A stretch of DNA of 64,000 bases from Kiritimatiellia bacterium (lineage in GTDB: Bacteria; Verrucomicrobiota; Kiritimatiellia; CAIQIC01; JAGNIJ01), in assembly GCA_018001225.1 (NCBI GenBank), contig JAGNIJ010000014.1, forward strand, positions 19,404 through 83,403, read 5' to 3'. Of the stretch, positions 8,321 to 16,039 are shown one piece after another. The notes under the pieces were generated by a model. That model did no database searches. It saw only the letters and a program-made list of their open reading frames with translations, and was not told the origin of the DNA. The first letter of the stretch is position 1. The number at the start of each line of letters is the position of its first letter. A program made the position numbers and the translations under genes.

Positions 8321-8440
8321 GGCCGCATCATAGCGGCTTGCCCTCTGCGGGGAAATCCTGATCTGCGGCGATTCATCCGTGGCTGTGGGGCTCGCCCGCA
8401 TCTTGAGCATGCCTGACGTTTCTGCATGATCCGTCGAAAT

Positions 8441-8491
8441 GTGACACGGGCGTCCCGACCGTGCTTTTCACGGCCGGGACGGCCGTGCCAC
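8441..8491. repeat. Intergenic hairpin repeat, GGCACGGGCGTCCCG family
   Basis: Two 23-bp arms (8441-8463 and 8469-8491) match as inverted repeats at about 20 of 23 positions, with a 5-nt CTTTT loop. A related arm appears at 10603-10625. The unit lies between two divergent genes, so it is unlikely to be a simple terminator. Confidence 0.6.
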
Positions 8492-8566
8492 GAAGGATTC
8501 CGGCTCCCGCCCGTGCAACGGGTTTTTCTGTGCGGTGGCGGGGGGTATGTGGCATCATGGCGCCCG

Positions 8567-10600
8567 ATGAACGGCCCGAGAAAACTCAAGGCCCCGCTCC
8601 TGGTGTTCGTGACCGGCGCCTGCGTCATGGGGATGGAACTGGCCGCCGGGCGGATGCTGGCCCGGGCGATGGGGCAGTCGCTGTACACCTGGACGTCCAT
8701 CATCGGGCTCGTGATGGCCGGCCTCTCGATCGGGAACAGCCTCGGCGGCCGGCTCGCGGACCGGTGGCCGGAACGTCCGCTGCTGGCCGGCGCCCTCGTC
8801 CTGGCCTCCCTGTCCTGCTTTCTCGCGCTGCCCCTGCACCGGGCGATTGCGCAATGGACCTGGCTGTGGGATTTTCCCGGGCCGGTCCGCATCCTGGCGC
8901 ACACGGCCGTTGTTTTCCTGCCGCCTTCGCTGCTCATGGGCGCCGTGCCGCCCGTGGCCGCGCGGGTGGCGCTGAAGGACGGCGCCGCGCCCGGCCGCGT
9001 CCTGGGCCGGCTCTATGCCTGGAACGCCCTCGGCAGCATCGCGGGCACCTTCGCGGCCGGATTCTTTCTCGTGGCCGCGATCGGGGCCCCGGGCACGGTC
9101 CTCGCCGCCGGCGCCGGACTCGGGTTCCTGGTCCTGGCCCTGGGCGGATACGGGAGCGTCTGGGCGCTGGTGGCGGCCGTTCTGCTGTGGGCCGGCCTGG
9201 CGCCGGGCTCCTTCGCGACCCGCGTCGGCCTCGCGTTGCGGCTCCGCGAGGCCCCGGCGGCCGGCGTGGTCTACCGCGACGAGAGCCAGTACTCGTACAT
9301 CGCGGTCAAGGCCACGGACGATCCCGCCGTGCGCGGGCTGTACCTCGACAAGATGATGCACAGCGAGATGGATATCCGCGACCCCCTGAAGCTGCTCTAC
9401 AAGTACGCCTGGATCTACGAGGCCGCCCTCGACCATTTCTCCCCCGCGCCCGCGCCGGTCTCCGCCTTCGTCATCGGCGGGGGGGGCTACACGTTCCCAC
9501 GCTACCTGGTCGCCACGCGGCCGGGCAGCCGGGTGGACGTCGCGGAAATCGACCCGGCCGTCACCCGGGCCGCGCAGGCCGCCTGCGGCCTGGCGCCCGA
9601 CGCGAACATCCATGTCCATCACCTCGACGCCCGGAACTTCGTGGAGGACCTCGTCCGCCGCGGGACGCGCGGCGAGGAGGCGCCCCCGTACGACTACATC
9701 TTCGGCGACACGTTCAACGACTACTCGGTCCCGTACCACCTGACCACGGTCGAGTTCACCCGCGCGCTGGCCGGGCTGATGACCGACCGCGGGCTGTACA
9801 TGCTGAACATGATCGACCGCTTCGACTCCGGCCGGTTCCTGGCGGCGATCGTCGCGACCTTCCGCGAAGTCTTCCCCGGCGTGTACGTCTACTTCTGCCA
9901 CCGCAACCTGACCTCGCGCGGCACCTACGTCGTCGTCGGGTCCCGGCGCGCGCTGGAGGCGTCCGACCTGGCCGCCATGACGGAACGCCTGCGGCAGCGC
10001 CCGGACTTTTTCGGCTTCCTGCTGTCGGCGGAGCAGGTGGACGGCCTGCTCGCGCGAACGCGGGCCCGGCCGCTGACGGACGATTACGCCCCCGTGGAGA
10101 ACCTGCTGGCCGACGTCGTCCGCCAGGACCGGCCGGAAGGGCTGGACTTCGAGCACATCCGGAACGGCCTGCGCGAGGCCGAGCAGGGGCGCCTGGACGA
10201 GGCCGTACGGGAGTTCGAGCGCGCGCTGGAACTCAATCCGTCCAACGTCAAGGCCCTCTACAATCTCGGCGTGGCGCGGATGAACCAGGGCGAGTTGCGC
10301 AAGGCGCTGCAGGCGTTCGGCGCCGCGCTCGAGGCGGAGCCGGAGAACGCGGACGTCCGGAACAACGCGGGCGTCAGCCTGGCCCGGCTGGGGATGTTCG
10401 ACGAGGCCGCCGATCAGTTCGAGGCCATTGTCCGGTTGCGTCCCGAAGCCGTGGATGCGCGGGTCAACCTCGCGGCCATCCGCGCGCAGCAGGGCAGGGG
10501 CGACGAGGCGCGCGTTCTGCTCGAGGAAGCCCTTCGGTTGAATCCCGGCCACGTCCAGGCGCGGCAGAACCTGCAGGCGCTGGGCGGGCAAGCGCCCTGA
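8567..10600 (+). CDS. Membrane spermidine-synthase-like protein fused to TPR repeats
   Basis: The 677-residue product has three parts. Residues 1 to about 225 are hydrophobic with six or seven likely membrane segments (LLVFVTGACVMGMELAAGR is the typical start). Residues about 230-510 resemble the aminopropyltransferase Rossmann domain: FVIGGGGYTFPRYL, then VDVAEIDPAV, LDARNF and DYIFGDTFNDY. Residues about 525-677 are four TPR units. Such membrane spermidine-synthase-like proteins are common in bacteria, but their reaction is generally unproven. The GGGxG motif is intact, so binding of SAM or decarboxylated SAM is possible. A longer upstream frame exists, but membrane similarity starts at this ATG. 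Confidence 0.75.
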   Translation: MNGPRKLKAPLLVFVTGACVMGMELAAGRMLARAMGQSLYTWTSIIGLVMAGLSIGNSLGGRLADRWPERPLLAGALVLASLSCFLALPLHRAIAQWTWLWDFPGPVRILAHTAVVFLPPSLLMGAVPPVAARVALKDGAAPGRVLGRLYAWNALGSIAGTFAAGFFLVAAIGAPGTVLAAGAGLGFLVLALGGYGSVWALVAAVLLWAGLAPGSFATRVGLALRLREAPAAGVVYRDESQYSYIAVKATDDPAVRGLYLDKMMHSEMDIRDPLKLLYKYAWIYEAALDHFSPAPAPVSAFVIGGGGYTFPRYLVATRPGSRVDVAEIDPAVTRAAQAACGLAPDANIHVHHLDARNFVEDLVRRGTRGEEAPPYDYIFGDTFNDYSVPYHLTTVEFTRALAGLMTDRGLYMLNMIDRFDSGRFLAAIVATFREVFPGVYVYFCHRNLTSRGTYVVVGSRRALEASDLAAMTERLRQRPDFFGFLLSAEQVDGLLARTRARPLTDDYAPVENLLADVVRQDRPEGLDFEHIRNGLREAEQGRLDEAVREFERALELNPSNVKALYNLGVARMNQGELRKALQAFGAALEAEPENADVRNNAGVSLARLGMFDEAADQFEAIVRLRPEAVDARVNLAAIRAQQGRGDEARVLLEEALRLNPGHVQARQNLQALGGQAP

Positions 10601-10602
10601 AT

Positions 10603-10625
10603 CACGGGCGGGACGCCCGTGCCAC
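10603..10625. repeat. Short palindromic repeat, CACGGGC...GCCCGTG
   Basis: This copy of the same family as 8441-8491 reads CACGGGCGGGACGCCCGTG followed by CCAC and folds on itself. It begins 2 bp after the stop of the spermidine-synthase-like gene. Confidence 0.5.
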
Positions 10626-10655
10626 GTTTGGTACGGCGTAGCATCCCCAAAACGA

Positions 10656-10683
10656 ACGACCCCGGCGTTTCCGCCGGGGTCGT
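10656..10683 (-). terminator. Rho-independent terminator for the PEP-CTERM gene
   Basis: A perfect 12-bp stem, ACGACCCCGGCG (10656-10667) with CGCCGGGGTCGT (10672-10683), closes a 4-nt loop. Read on the minus strand it is followed by a T-rich tract (TCGTTTTGGGG) and lies 23 bp after the stop of the gene at 10707-11306. The plus side has no T run, so it is directional. Confidence 0.7.
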
Positions 10684-10706
10684 CTCACAAACTCTGTACG
10701 GTCCGC

Positions 10707-11306
10707 TTACCGCTGCTTGCGGGTCAGCCGCAGGCCGATCAGGCCCAACGCCACCAGCGCCAGCACGCCCGGCTCCGGAATGGCCAGAGGAGTCAAGGTC
10801 GTGTCCACATCACCACCATAGGTGACGTCAAAGTCGTCGGCCACGGGATCGGAATGCGGATAGGTCCAAGTTGGGCCATTCGCATAGCGGTTAGTCACAG
10901 ACGTCGGAACACTGCCAGCGGCATAATTCGGAGACGCATCACTCCAGAAGCGGGCAAAATACACCCGATTCGATTGCACATCTCCACCCGCCGCAGTCAA
11001 TCCGCCGGAGAACCAGCCATCGTCGCCGCCTGCTGCGCCGGCGCCAATCCAGCGCCACTCGATGACGACATCATCCGTCGAACCTGTGCCATCGCCAGAA
11101 GCATAAGCTTGGTCAGCCACTCCATTGGCGCCGACCCAAAGCAACTGAACGAAGCACCCGATACTGCTGCTGACATCCCCACCCAGCAACGTCGTTCCAT
11201 CCCCGTAATTCGCATAGCCAACGTTCATGAACCACGAGATGCCCTCGCCCGACGCCCCAAGCGCTAAACCGCACAACACCGCGACGACTAACATGAGCTT
11301 ACGCAT
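10707..11306 (-). CDS. PEP-CTERM sorting domain protein
   Basis: The 199-residue product begins with a signal peptide (MRKLMLVVAVLCGLALGASG) and ends with a PEP-CTERM signal: IPEPG, a hydrophobic helix (VLALVALGLIGL) and a basic tail RLTRKQR. Such proteins are recognised by an exosortase that cleaves and transfers them to the envelope; the exosortase must be elsewhere in the genome. The middle is Gly/Ala/Trp-rich, acidic and without a recognised domain (about 24-170). It is followed by a strong terminator and preceded by another exported protein gene 53 bp upstream in the same direction. Function beyond export unknown. Confidence 0.8.
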   Translation of the reverse strand: MRKLMLVVAVLCGLALGASGEGISWFMNVGYANYGDGTTLLGGDVSSSIGCFVQLLWVGANGVADQAYASGDGTGSTDDVVIEWRWIGAGAAGGDDGWFSGGLTAAGGDVQSNRVYFARFWSDASPNYAAGSVPTSVTNRYANGPTWTYPHSDPVADDFDVTYGGDVDTTLTPLAIPEPGVLALVALGLIGLRLTRKQR

Positions 11307-11359
11307 TATTGTCCTCCACCTTTTATGTCTGTCTGTATTCCCTGCTTACGTCCACATTG

Positions 11360-12109
11360 CTAGAAAGTGTACGGTCGAGCTTCTGCCCAGTTGAAGTTTA
11401 GCGAGTTCCTATTGCGATAGAAGAACCCCGCGCCTGAACCCACATACACATTGGTTGCCAAAACATTGGCTAACGTATACCACTTCTTGTCCGATTGTTT
11501 CAACCAGTAAATCTCATATTTTTTTGTGGCTGTGTTCCACACCGAAACCTGGTCTGCGACGCCTTCGGACTTGCCTGACAATCCGTTCGTGAGCTTACTG
11601 TCATTAATGTTAACAGATGTGCTGAACGGATAAGAAACCATTGACAATCCCGGGACCAATACATTAGTGATAACGCTATCCTCCGGAACGTCTCCGCTCA
11701 CCACGACAATTCTATTGGTGGACGCGCGGTTTCGAATATAGAAGCCATCTTCGGTGTCTATGTACACATTCGTTGCCCGTTGATTGCTTAGGTCATACCA
11801 GTAGTTGTCTGTAGATTTCAGCCAGTAGGTCTGATACTTCTGCAAGCTTGCATCCCAAATAATGATCTGATCGGCTACGCCTTCCGATTTGCCGCTTGTC
11901 AACTGCGCACCGATTACTTGATCAAGATTATTCGTCGTTTTGTCGAATGGGACGGAAAGCATGGTTAGAGTGCTTGACGACGCCGTTAACTTCTGAAACC
12001 CCACCACATTGACGGAGTACACTTCGCTCTGGCCGGAGGAGGAGAGGACCAGGAGGCCGCAGAGGAGGGCTGCACCGGACCATACCGCTTTCTTGCACGC
12101 GTTGCGCAT
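11360..12109 (-). CDS. Secreted protein with a duplicated domain, unknown function
   Basis: The 249-residue product has a signal peptide (residues 1-28) and then YSVNVVGFQKL, an opening I associate with verrucomicrobial/kiritimatiellal secreted proteins. Two copies of one unit follow (about 45-150 and 150-245), each with KSEGVADQ, a Trp/Tyr strand (YQTYWLK and YEIYWLK), W-Y-x-L, ATNVY and GF(Y/F)(I/Y)RNR. The protein ends in an aromatic residue (PYTF). The same module occurs at the C-terminus of the giant protein ending at 54204. Its base composition is clearly lower in GC than its neighbours. It may be co-transcribed with the downstream PEP-CTERM gene. Confidence 0.65.
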   Translation of the reverse strand: MRNACKKAVWSGAALLCGLLVLSSSGQSEVYSVNVVGFQKLTASSSTLTMLSVPFDKTTNNLDQVIGAQLTSGKSEGVADQIIIWDASLQKYQTYWLKSTDNYWYDLSNQRATNVYIDTEDGFYIRNRASTNRIVVVSGDVPEDSVITNVLVPGLSMVSYPFSTSVNINDSKLTNGLSGKSEGVADQVSVWNTATKKYEIYWLKQSDKKWYTLANVLATNVYVGSGAGFFYRNRNSLNFNWAEARPYTF

Positions 12110-12144
12110 GGGTGAATCCGCCTTTCTTGTGAAGCTTCCGAAAT

Positions 12145-12237
12145 CGATAACGTAAACATACCGGTAACGCGTTTTACCGTAAAGGCCTTTTTTGCTCTTT
12201 TTTCACTTTTTTTGCGATATCGTAAATTGCTATTATA
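12145..12237 (-). promoter_or_regulatory. AT-rich upstream region with three CGTAAA repeats and promoter hexamers
   Basis: Three related 12-mers ending in CGTAAA occur at 12145-12156, 12172-12183 and 12215-12226 (CGATAACGTAAA, TTTTACCGTAAA, CGATATCGTAAA). Read on the minus strand there is a TTTACG/TATGTT pair spaced 17 bp and, farther up, a TATAAT (12232-12237). The region is much richer in A+T than its surroundings. It is a plausible operator-promoter for the exported-protein genes at 10707-12109. Confidence 0.4.
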
Positions 12238-12323
12238 CAGGTCATTATGACTTCTCTGTCCGAGCGGTTCGGGCTTCAAGTTCCGTGATTGGCCGTGGTG
12301 GAGTTCCCTCTTCCGCCTGCGGT

Positions 12324-12347
12324 CTCGCGGGAGCTCGACCCTCCAAA
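12324..12347. repeat. Partial copy of the CTCGCGGG...CTCG(C)CCTCC repeat family
   Basis: CTCGCGGGAGCTCGACCCTCC resembles the arm found at 23715-23726 and 28512-28523 (GCTCGCCCTCCA) with its GGCTCGCGGG side. It is a degenerate, single-arm copy in the intergenic space before the long GreA gene. Confidence 0.35.
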
Positions 12348-12475
12348 GGATAAAACGAGGGGGATGTTTCATGTCGACTCGAGCCATACGGATTCATACG
12401 TAGATTGAGAGAACGTTGACATGGTCCGTATTCCCACGTAGTAGTTTTCGAGCCGATTCTGACAGAAGGATGATC

Positions 12476-14662
12476 ATGGACAAAGACACTCATTCGCCGA
12501 CCTCACCACCCTCCGGGGTTGACCGCGAGGAATGGTTCCTGGCCCGCCTCGCCGACGACCCCCTGCCGAACGCCACGCTGCTGGATTTTCTCAAGACGCT
12601 TCCGCCCGCCGGCGAGACCGAGCGGGCCGACGCCTGGGCCGAACTGCTGGAGGACACCCTGGTGGAACGCGGACAGCATCTCGCGGCGCTGTCGCTGCTG
12701 CGCGTCCGCTCGACGTGGGGCGCGCCCGGCCGCGACGCGGCGTACTGGCGCGCCCGCGCCATGGCCCTGCTGGACTCCGATCACGACCGGCGCGCGCTGG
12801 TGCCCCACGCCGGGTTCGATGCCGGGCTGCCGGTGGCGGAGGGATTCCGCCGGCTCGATTTCCTGCTCTCGCTGCGGCCGGGCATGCTGTGCCTGGACCA
12901 CACGTGGGGGTTCGGTGTGATCCAGCGCGTGGACTCGTTCTACGGCCGGGTGGAAATCAATTTCGAACGGAAGCCCGATCATTTCCTGGCGCTGGCCTAC
13001 GCGGCGGAATCGCTGAAGCTGTTGCCCGAGGATCACCTGCTGTCGCGCCTCTACCGTAAACCCGAGGAGACGGCTGGGCTCGTGAGCGATAAGCCGGCCG
13101 AGGTCGTCCGCCTCGCCCTGCGGAGTTACGGGCCGCTGACGCCGGCCCAACTCCAGGAGATCCTCTCGCCTCGCCTGGTGCCGGGGGAGGGCTGGAAAAA
13201 ATTCTGGGACAGCGCGCGGGCCGCGCTGAAAAAAGATCCGCTGGCCGACGTGCCGGCGAAGCGCTCCGAGCCGCTGCGGCTGCGGGACAAGCCGGCGGCC
13301 TTCGACGCCGTGTGGCTGGCCGGGCTAGCCGCCGAGCGCGACCTGGCTCGGATCGCGGCCGAGGTCGAGCGGTACGAGCGCGAACGCGGCTCGATGGAGA
13401 TCCCGGTGGGCGAGGACGCGGCGCGCGAGGCGATCGCGGAGCGGCTGGCCTTCCTTATTAAGGGAGTCGGGACGTCGCGGCCGGACCTCGAGGTGGTCGC
13501 GGTGCTGGCGGCGGAGCGGCTTGGGATCGCGCCGGAGGGCATCGGCGCCGCGGGCCGCGTGAAGGAATGGTTGGGCGAATCGCGTTTCCTGGAGATGGTC
13601 AAGGAACTGCCCGCCCGGACGGTGCCGCCGTTTTTGGATGCGCTGGAAAAGACCGATCCGGAAGCGGCGCGCGCGCTCTGGCTGGCCAACCTGAACCGCA
13701 TGGGCTTCACGGCGCTGGCGGAGGCCATCGCCCGGCTGGAGGCGGCGAGGTGTGACGGCCGCTGCGCGGACGCGCTGCGGGAACTGCTGGCGGCGCGCAA
13801 GGCGGAGGTCGAGGTGCTGTACTGGATCACCCGGCACATGGACCGGCTGGACGGCTGGGACCTGGCCACGCCTACCGAATTGATGACCCAGGTGCTGGAC
13901 CATCTGGCCGCGGACTACAACGGCGAGCGGCTGAAGGTGAAAAACCAGTTGCGCTCGCGGTTCGAACAGAAGGAATGGCTGCCGCCGATGCTGGCGGCGC
14001 TCGACGAGCGGAAGCGGCGCGAGACGCTCCTGCGGGTGCGCGAATCGCCCGCGTGGTCGGCCCTGGACCGGCAGTCGGTGATGGCGCAGATCGTCAAGCT
14101 GTACCCGGAGCTCGAGGCGGTCCTGTCCGGGGCGCCGGCGGAGAAGCCCGCGGACGCGGCGCCCGCGGCGGTGACGTCGTGGCGGACGTACCGCGAGCGG
14201 CAGGCGCAACTGGAGAAGCTGGTGCGCGAGGAGATCCCGCGCAACAGCCGGGACATCGCGACGGCCCGGGCCCACGGCGACCTGCGCGAGAACGCCGAGT
14301 TCAAGGCGGCCAAGGAAATGCAGGGCATCCTGTTCCGCCGGCGCGCGGAGTGGGAGGCGATGCTGCAGCGCGTGCAGCCGTCCGATTTCCGGAGCCCGGC
14401 CGGCGAGGGCGCGGGCCAGGGGACGGCCGTGCGGCTGCGGTACGCGGACGGGCGCGAGGAGCGCTATCACATCCTGGGCGAGTGGGACCAGGACGAGGCG
14501 CTGCACATCATCTCCAGCCAGACGCGGATGGCCCAGGCGCTGCAGGGGCATCGGCCCGGCGAGACGGTCAAGGTGCCGACGGCCTCCGGCGAGGCGGACT
14601 GCGCGCTGGTCGAGGTCGGTCCGCTGCCGGACGAGATCCGCGCGTGGATCGGCCGGCCGTGA
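12476..14662 (+). CDS. greA: Long GreA-type transcription elongation factor (Chlamydia-like architecture)
   Basis: The 728-residue product ends in a GreA/GreB module (about 570-728). The coiled-coil segment reads ARAHGDLRENAEFKAAKE, with the acidic tip residues that drive backtracked RNA cleavage in RNA polymerase. The C-terminal FKBP-like part includes YHILGEWDQDEALHIISSQT and GETVKV. Ordinary GreA is about 160 residues; here about 570 residues precede it, helical and Asp/Glu/Arg-rich, without a recognised domain. The same extended architecture (about 715 residues) is known in chlamydial GreA. I start at the ATG at 12476 because an AGAAGGA ribosome site sits 6 nt upstream; an ATG at 12470 is possible. 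Confidence 0.85.
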   Translation: MDKDTHSPTSPPSGVDREEWFLARLADDPLPNATLLDFLKTLPPAGETERADAWAELLEDTLVERGQHLAALSLLRVRSTWGAPGRDAAYWRARAMALLDSDHDRRALVPHAGFDAGLPVAEGFRRLDFLLSLRPGMLCLDHTWGFGVIQRVDSFYGRVEINFERKPDHFLALAYAAESLKLLPEDHLLSRLYRKPEETAGLVSDKPAEVVRLALRSYGPLTPAQLQEILSPRLVPGEGWKKFWDSARAALKKDPLADVPAKRSEPLRLRDKPAAFDAVWLAGLAAERDLARIAAEVERYERERGSMEIPVGEDAAREAIAERLAFLIKGVGTSRPDLEVVAVLAAERLGIAPEGIGAAGRVKEWLGESRFLEMVKELPARTVPPFLDALEKTDPEAARALWLANLNRMGFTALAEAIARLEAARCDGRCADALRELLAARKAEVEVLYWITRHMDRLDGWDLATPTELMTQVLDHLAADYNGERLKVKNQLRSRFEQKEWLPPMLAALDERKRRETLLRVRESPAWSALDRQSVMAQIVKLYPELEAVLSGAPAEKPADAAPAAVTSWRTYRERQAQLEKLVREEIPRNSRDIATARAHGDLRENAEFKAAKEMQGILFRRRAEWEAMLQRVQPSDFRSPAGEGAGQGTAVRLRYADGREERYHILGEWDQDEALHIISSQTRMAQALQGHRPGETVKVPTASGEADCALVEVGPLPDEIRAWIGRP

Positions 14663-14672
14663 GATCGAAAGC

Positions 14673-14703
14673 CTGTAGCCGGGATCGCCGATCCCGGCTA
14701 CAG
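14673..14703. repeat. 31-bp near-perfect palindrome (CTGTAGCCGGGATCG)
   Basis: CTGTAGCCGGGATCG and its exact reverse complement flank a single base. It starts 10 bp after the GreA stop. The same kind of TGTAGCCGGGATC repeat is common in intergenic space of related genomes and may also act as a transcript-end hairpin, although no T run follows directly. Confidence 0.65.
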
Positions 14704-14801
14704 CGGAGCGCTCTGGAACGAACTCCCTGTTCCCGTTTTCCTCTTTTTTTCCCGAGCGGGCGGGGTATAGTCCGGGCGATTTCAACCACGGGGAACACAT
14801 C

Positions 14802-15860
14802 ATGATCAAGGCGAAGGTCGTCGGCGCGGGCGGGTACGGGGGCGTGGGGATCACGGAGCTGCTGCTGCGGCACCCGGAGGCGCGGATCGCGTGCCTGGTG
14901 GACGTCACGGACGTGGGCTCGCCGATGAGCGCGCTGTATCCGCACCTGGCGGGATTCTGCGACACGAAGATCGTCGCGCCGGACAGCCCGGAGGCGCAGG
15001 CGCCGGCGGACGTGGTGTTCTTCTCCACGCCGGACGGCGTCGGCATGCAGTTCGCCGAGGCGGAACTGAAGAAGGGCGCGCGGGTCATTGATTACAGCGG
15101 CGACTTCCGGTTCAACGACGCGGAGACCTACGCGGAGTACGCCCGGCGCATCGGGCGCGACCCCGTTCACAAGTCGCCGCACCTGCTGCCGCAGTCGGTG
15201 TACGGGCTGGCCGAACTGCACCGGGCGCAGATCGGGAAGGACCAGAGACTGGTCGGCAACCCCGGCTGCTTCGCGGTGAGCTGCCTGCTCGGGCTGGCGC
15301 CGGCGATCCGGAACGGCCTGGTGGATCTCGCCAGCCTGATCTGCGACTGCAAGACGGGCGTGTCGGGCGCGGGCAAGAAGCCGGCGGCGACGTTCCACTA
15401 CCCGGCGCGGTACGACCACATGAACGCCTACCGCCTCTCCGGCCACCAGCACGTGATGGAGGTCGAGCGGGAACTCGGCCTGCTGGCGGGCGGGCCGGTC
15501 CGCGTGACGTTCACCGCGCAGGTCGTGCCGACGTGCCGGGGGATCATGTCCTGCCTGTACGGGACGCTCAAGCCGGGCGTCACGCCGGCGGCCGTCGCGG
15601 AGGCGTACAAGACCTTCTACGCGGGGAGCCCGTTCGTCCGGCTGTACGACCGGACGGCGGCGGTCGGGACCGTCCACGTGCGCGGCACCAACTACGGCAA
15701 CCTGATCGTGGACGTGGACGAGCGGACGAACCGCCTGCGCGTCGTGTCGCACATCGACAACCTGATGAAGGGCCAGGCCGGGAACGCGCTGCAGAACATG
15801 AACCTGCTCTTCGGCCTGCCTGAAACCAGCGGGCTCGACCGGGCGGGGCAGTACCCCTGA
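14802..15860 (+). CDS. argC: N-acetyl-gamma-glutamyl-phosphate reductase
   Basis: The 352-residue product has the NADP-binding GAGGYGG (8-14) and the catalytic cysteine in NPGCF (Cys156). KTGVSGAGKKP, the HQHVMEVE motif and VPTCRGIMS are also typical. It reduces N-acetyl-glutamyl phosphate to the semialdehyde in arginine synthesis. It stands alone here; argJ, argB and argD are not adjacent and argH lies 13 kb away, so the pathway is scattered. A TATAGT hexamer (14766-14771) lies 30 nt upstream of the ATG, with CGGGGAA as a weak ribosome site. Confidence 0.93.
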   Translation: MIKAKVVGAGGYGGVGITELLLRHPEARIACLVDVTDVGSPMSALYPHLAGFCDTKIVAPDSPEAQAPADVVFFSTPDGVGMQFAEAELKKGARVIDYSGDFRFNDAETYAEYARRIGRDPVHKSPHLLPQSVYGLAELHRAQIGKDQRLVGNPGCFAVSCLLGLAPAIRNGLVDLASLICDCKTGVSGAGKKPAATFHYPARYDHMNAYRLSGHQHVMEVERELGLLAGGPVRVTFTAQVVPTCRGIMSCLYGTLKPGVTPAAVAEAYKTFYAGSPFVRLYDRTAAVGTVHVRGTNYGNLIVDVDERTNRLRVVSHIDNLMKGQAGNALQNMNLLFGLPETSGLDRAGQYP

Positions 15861-15911
15861 TCCGCGGCGGAGGCCGGATTGTTCAGGGGTGAGACGCGCC
15901 GTATCCGCCCG

Positions 15912-16002
15912 CCCGTAGCGCCGCCTCGCCTCGAGGCGCGCGCAACGAGGCGCATGAATTCGGCTGGACGGCCCCGGCTCGAGGGCGAGCCGGGGCTACG
16001 GG
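15912..16002. repeat. Nested inverted repeat between argC and the PIG-L gene
   Basis: An outer pair CCCGTAGC (15912-15919) and GCTACGGG (15995-16002) encloses two inner hairpins (CGCCTCG/CGAGGCG and CCCCGGCTCG/CGAGCCGGGG). It lies between two convergent genes and could fold in both transcripts, so a bidirectional transcript-end role is possible. Otherwise it is another intergenic repeat family. Confidence 0.55.
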
Positions 16003-16039
16003 CCTCACGAAATCGTCAAGCCGGCATGGATGTTTCTGG

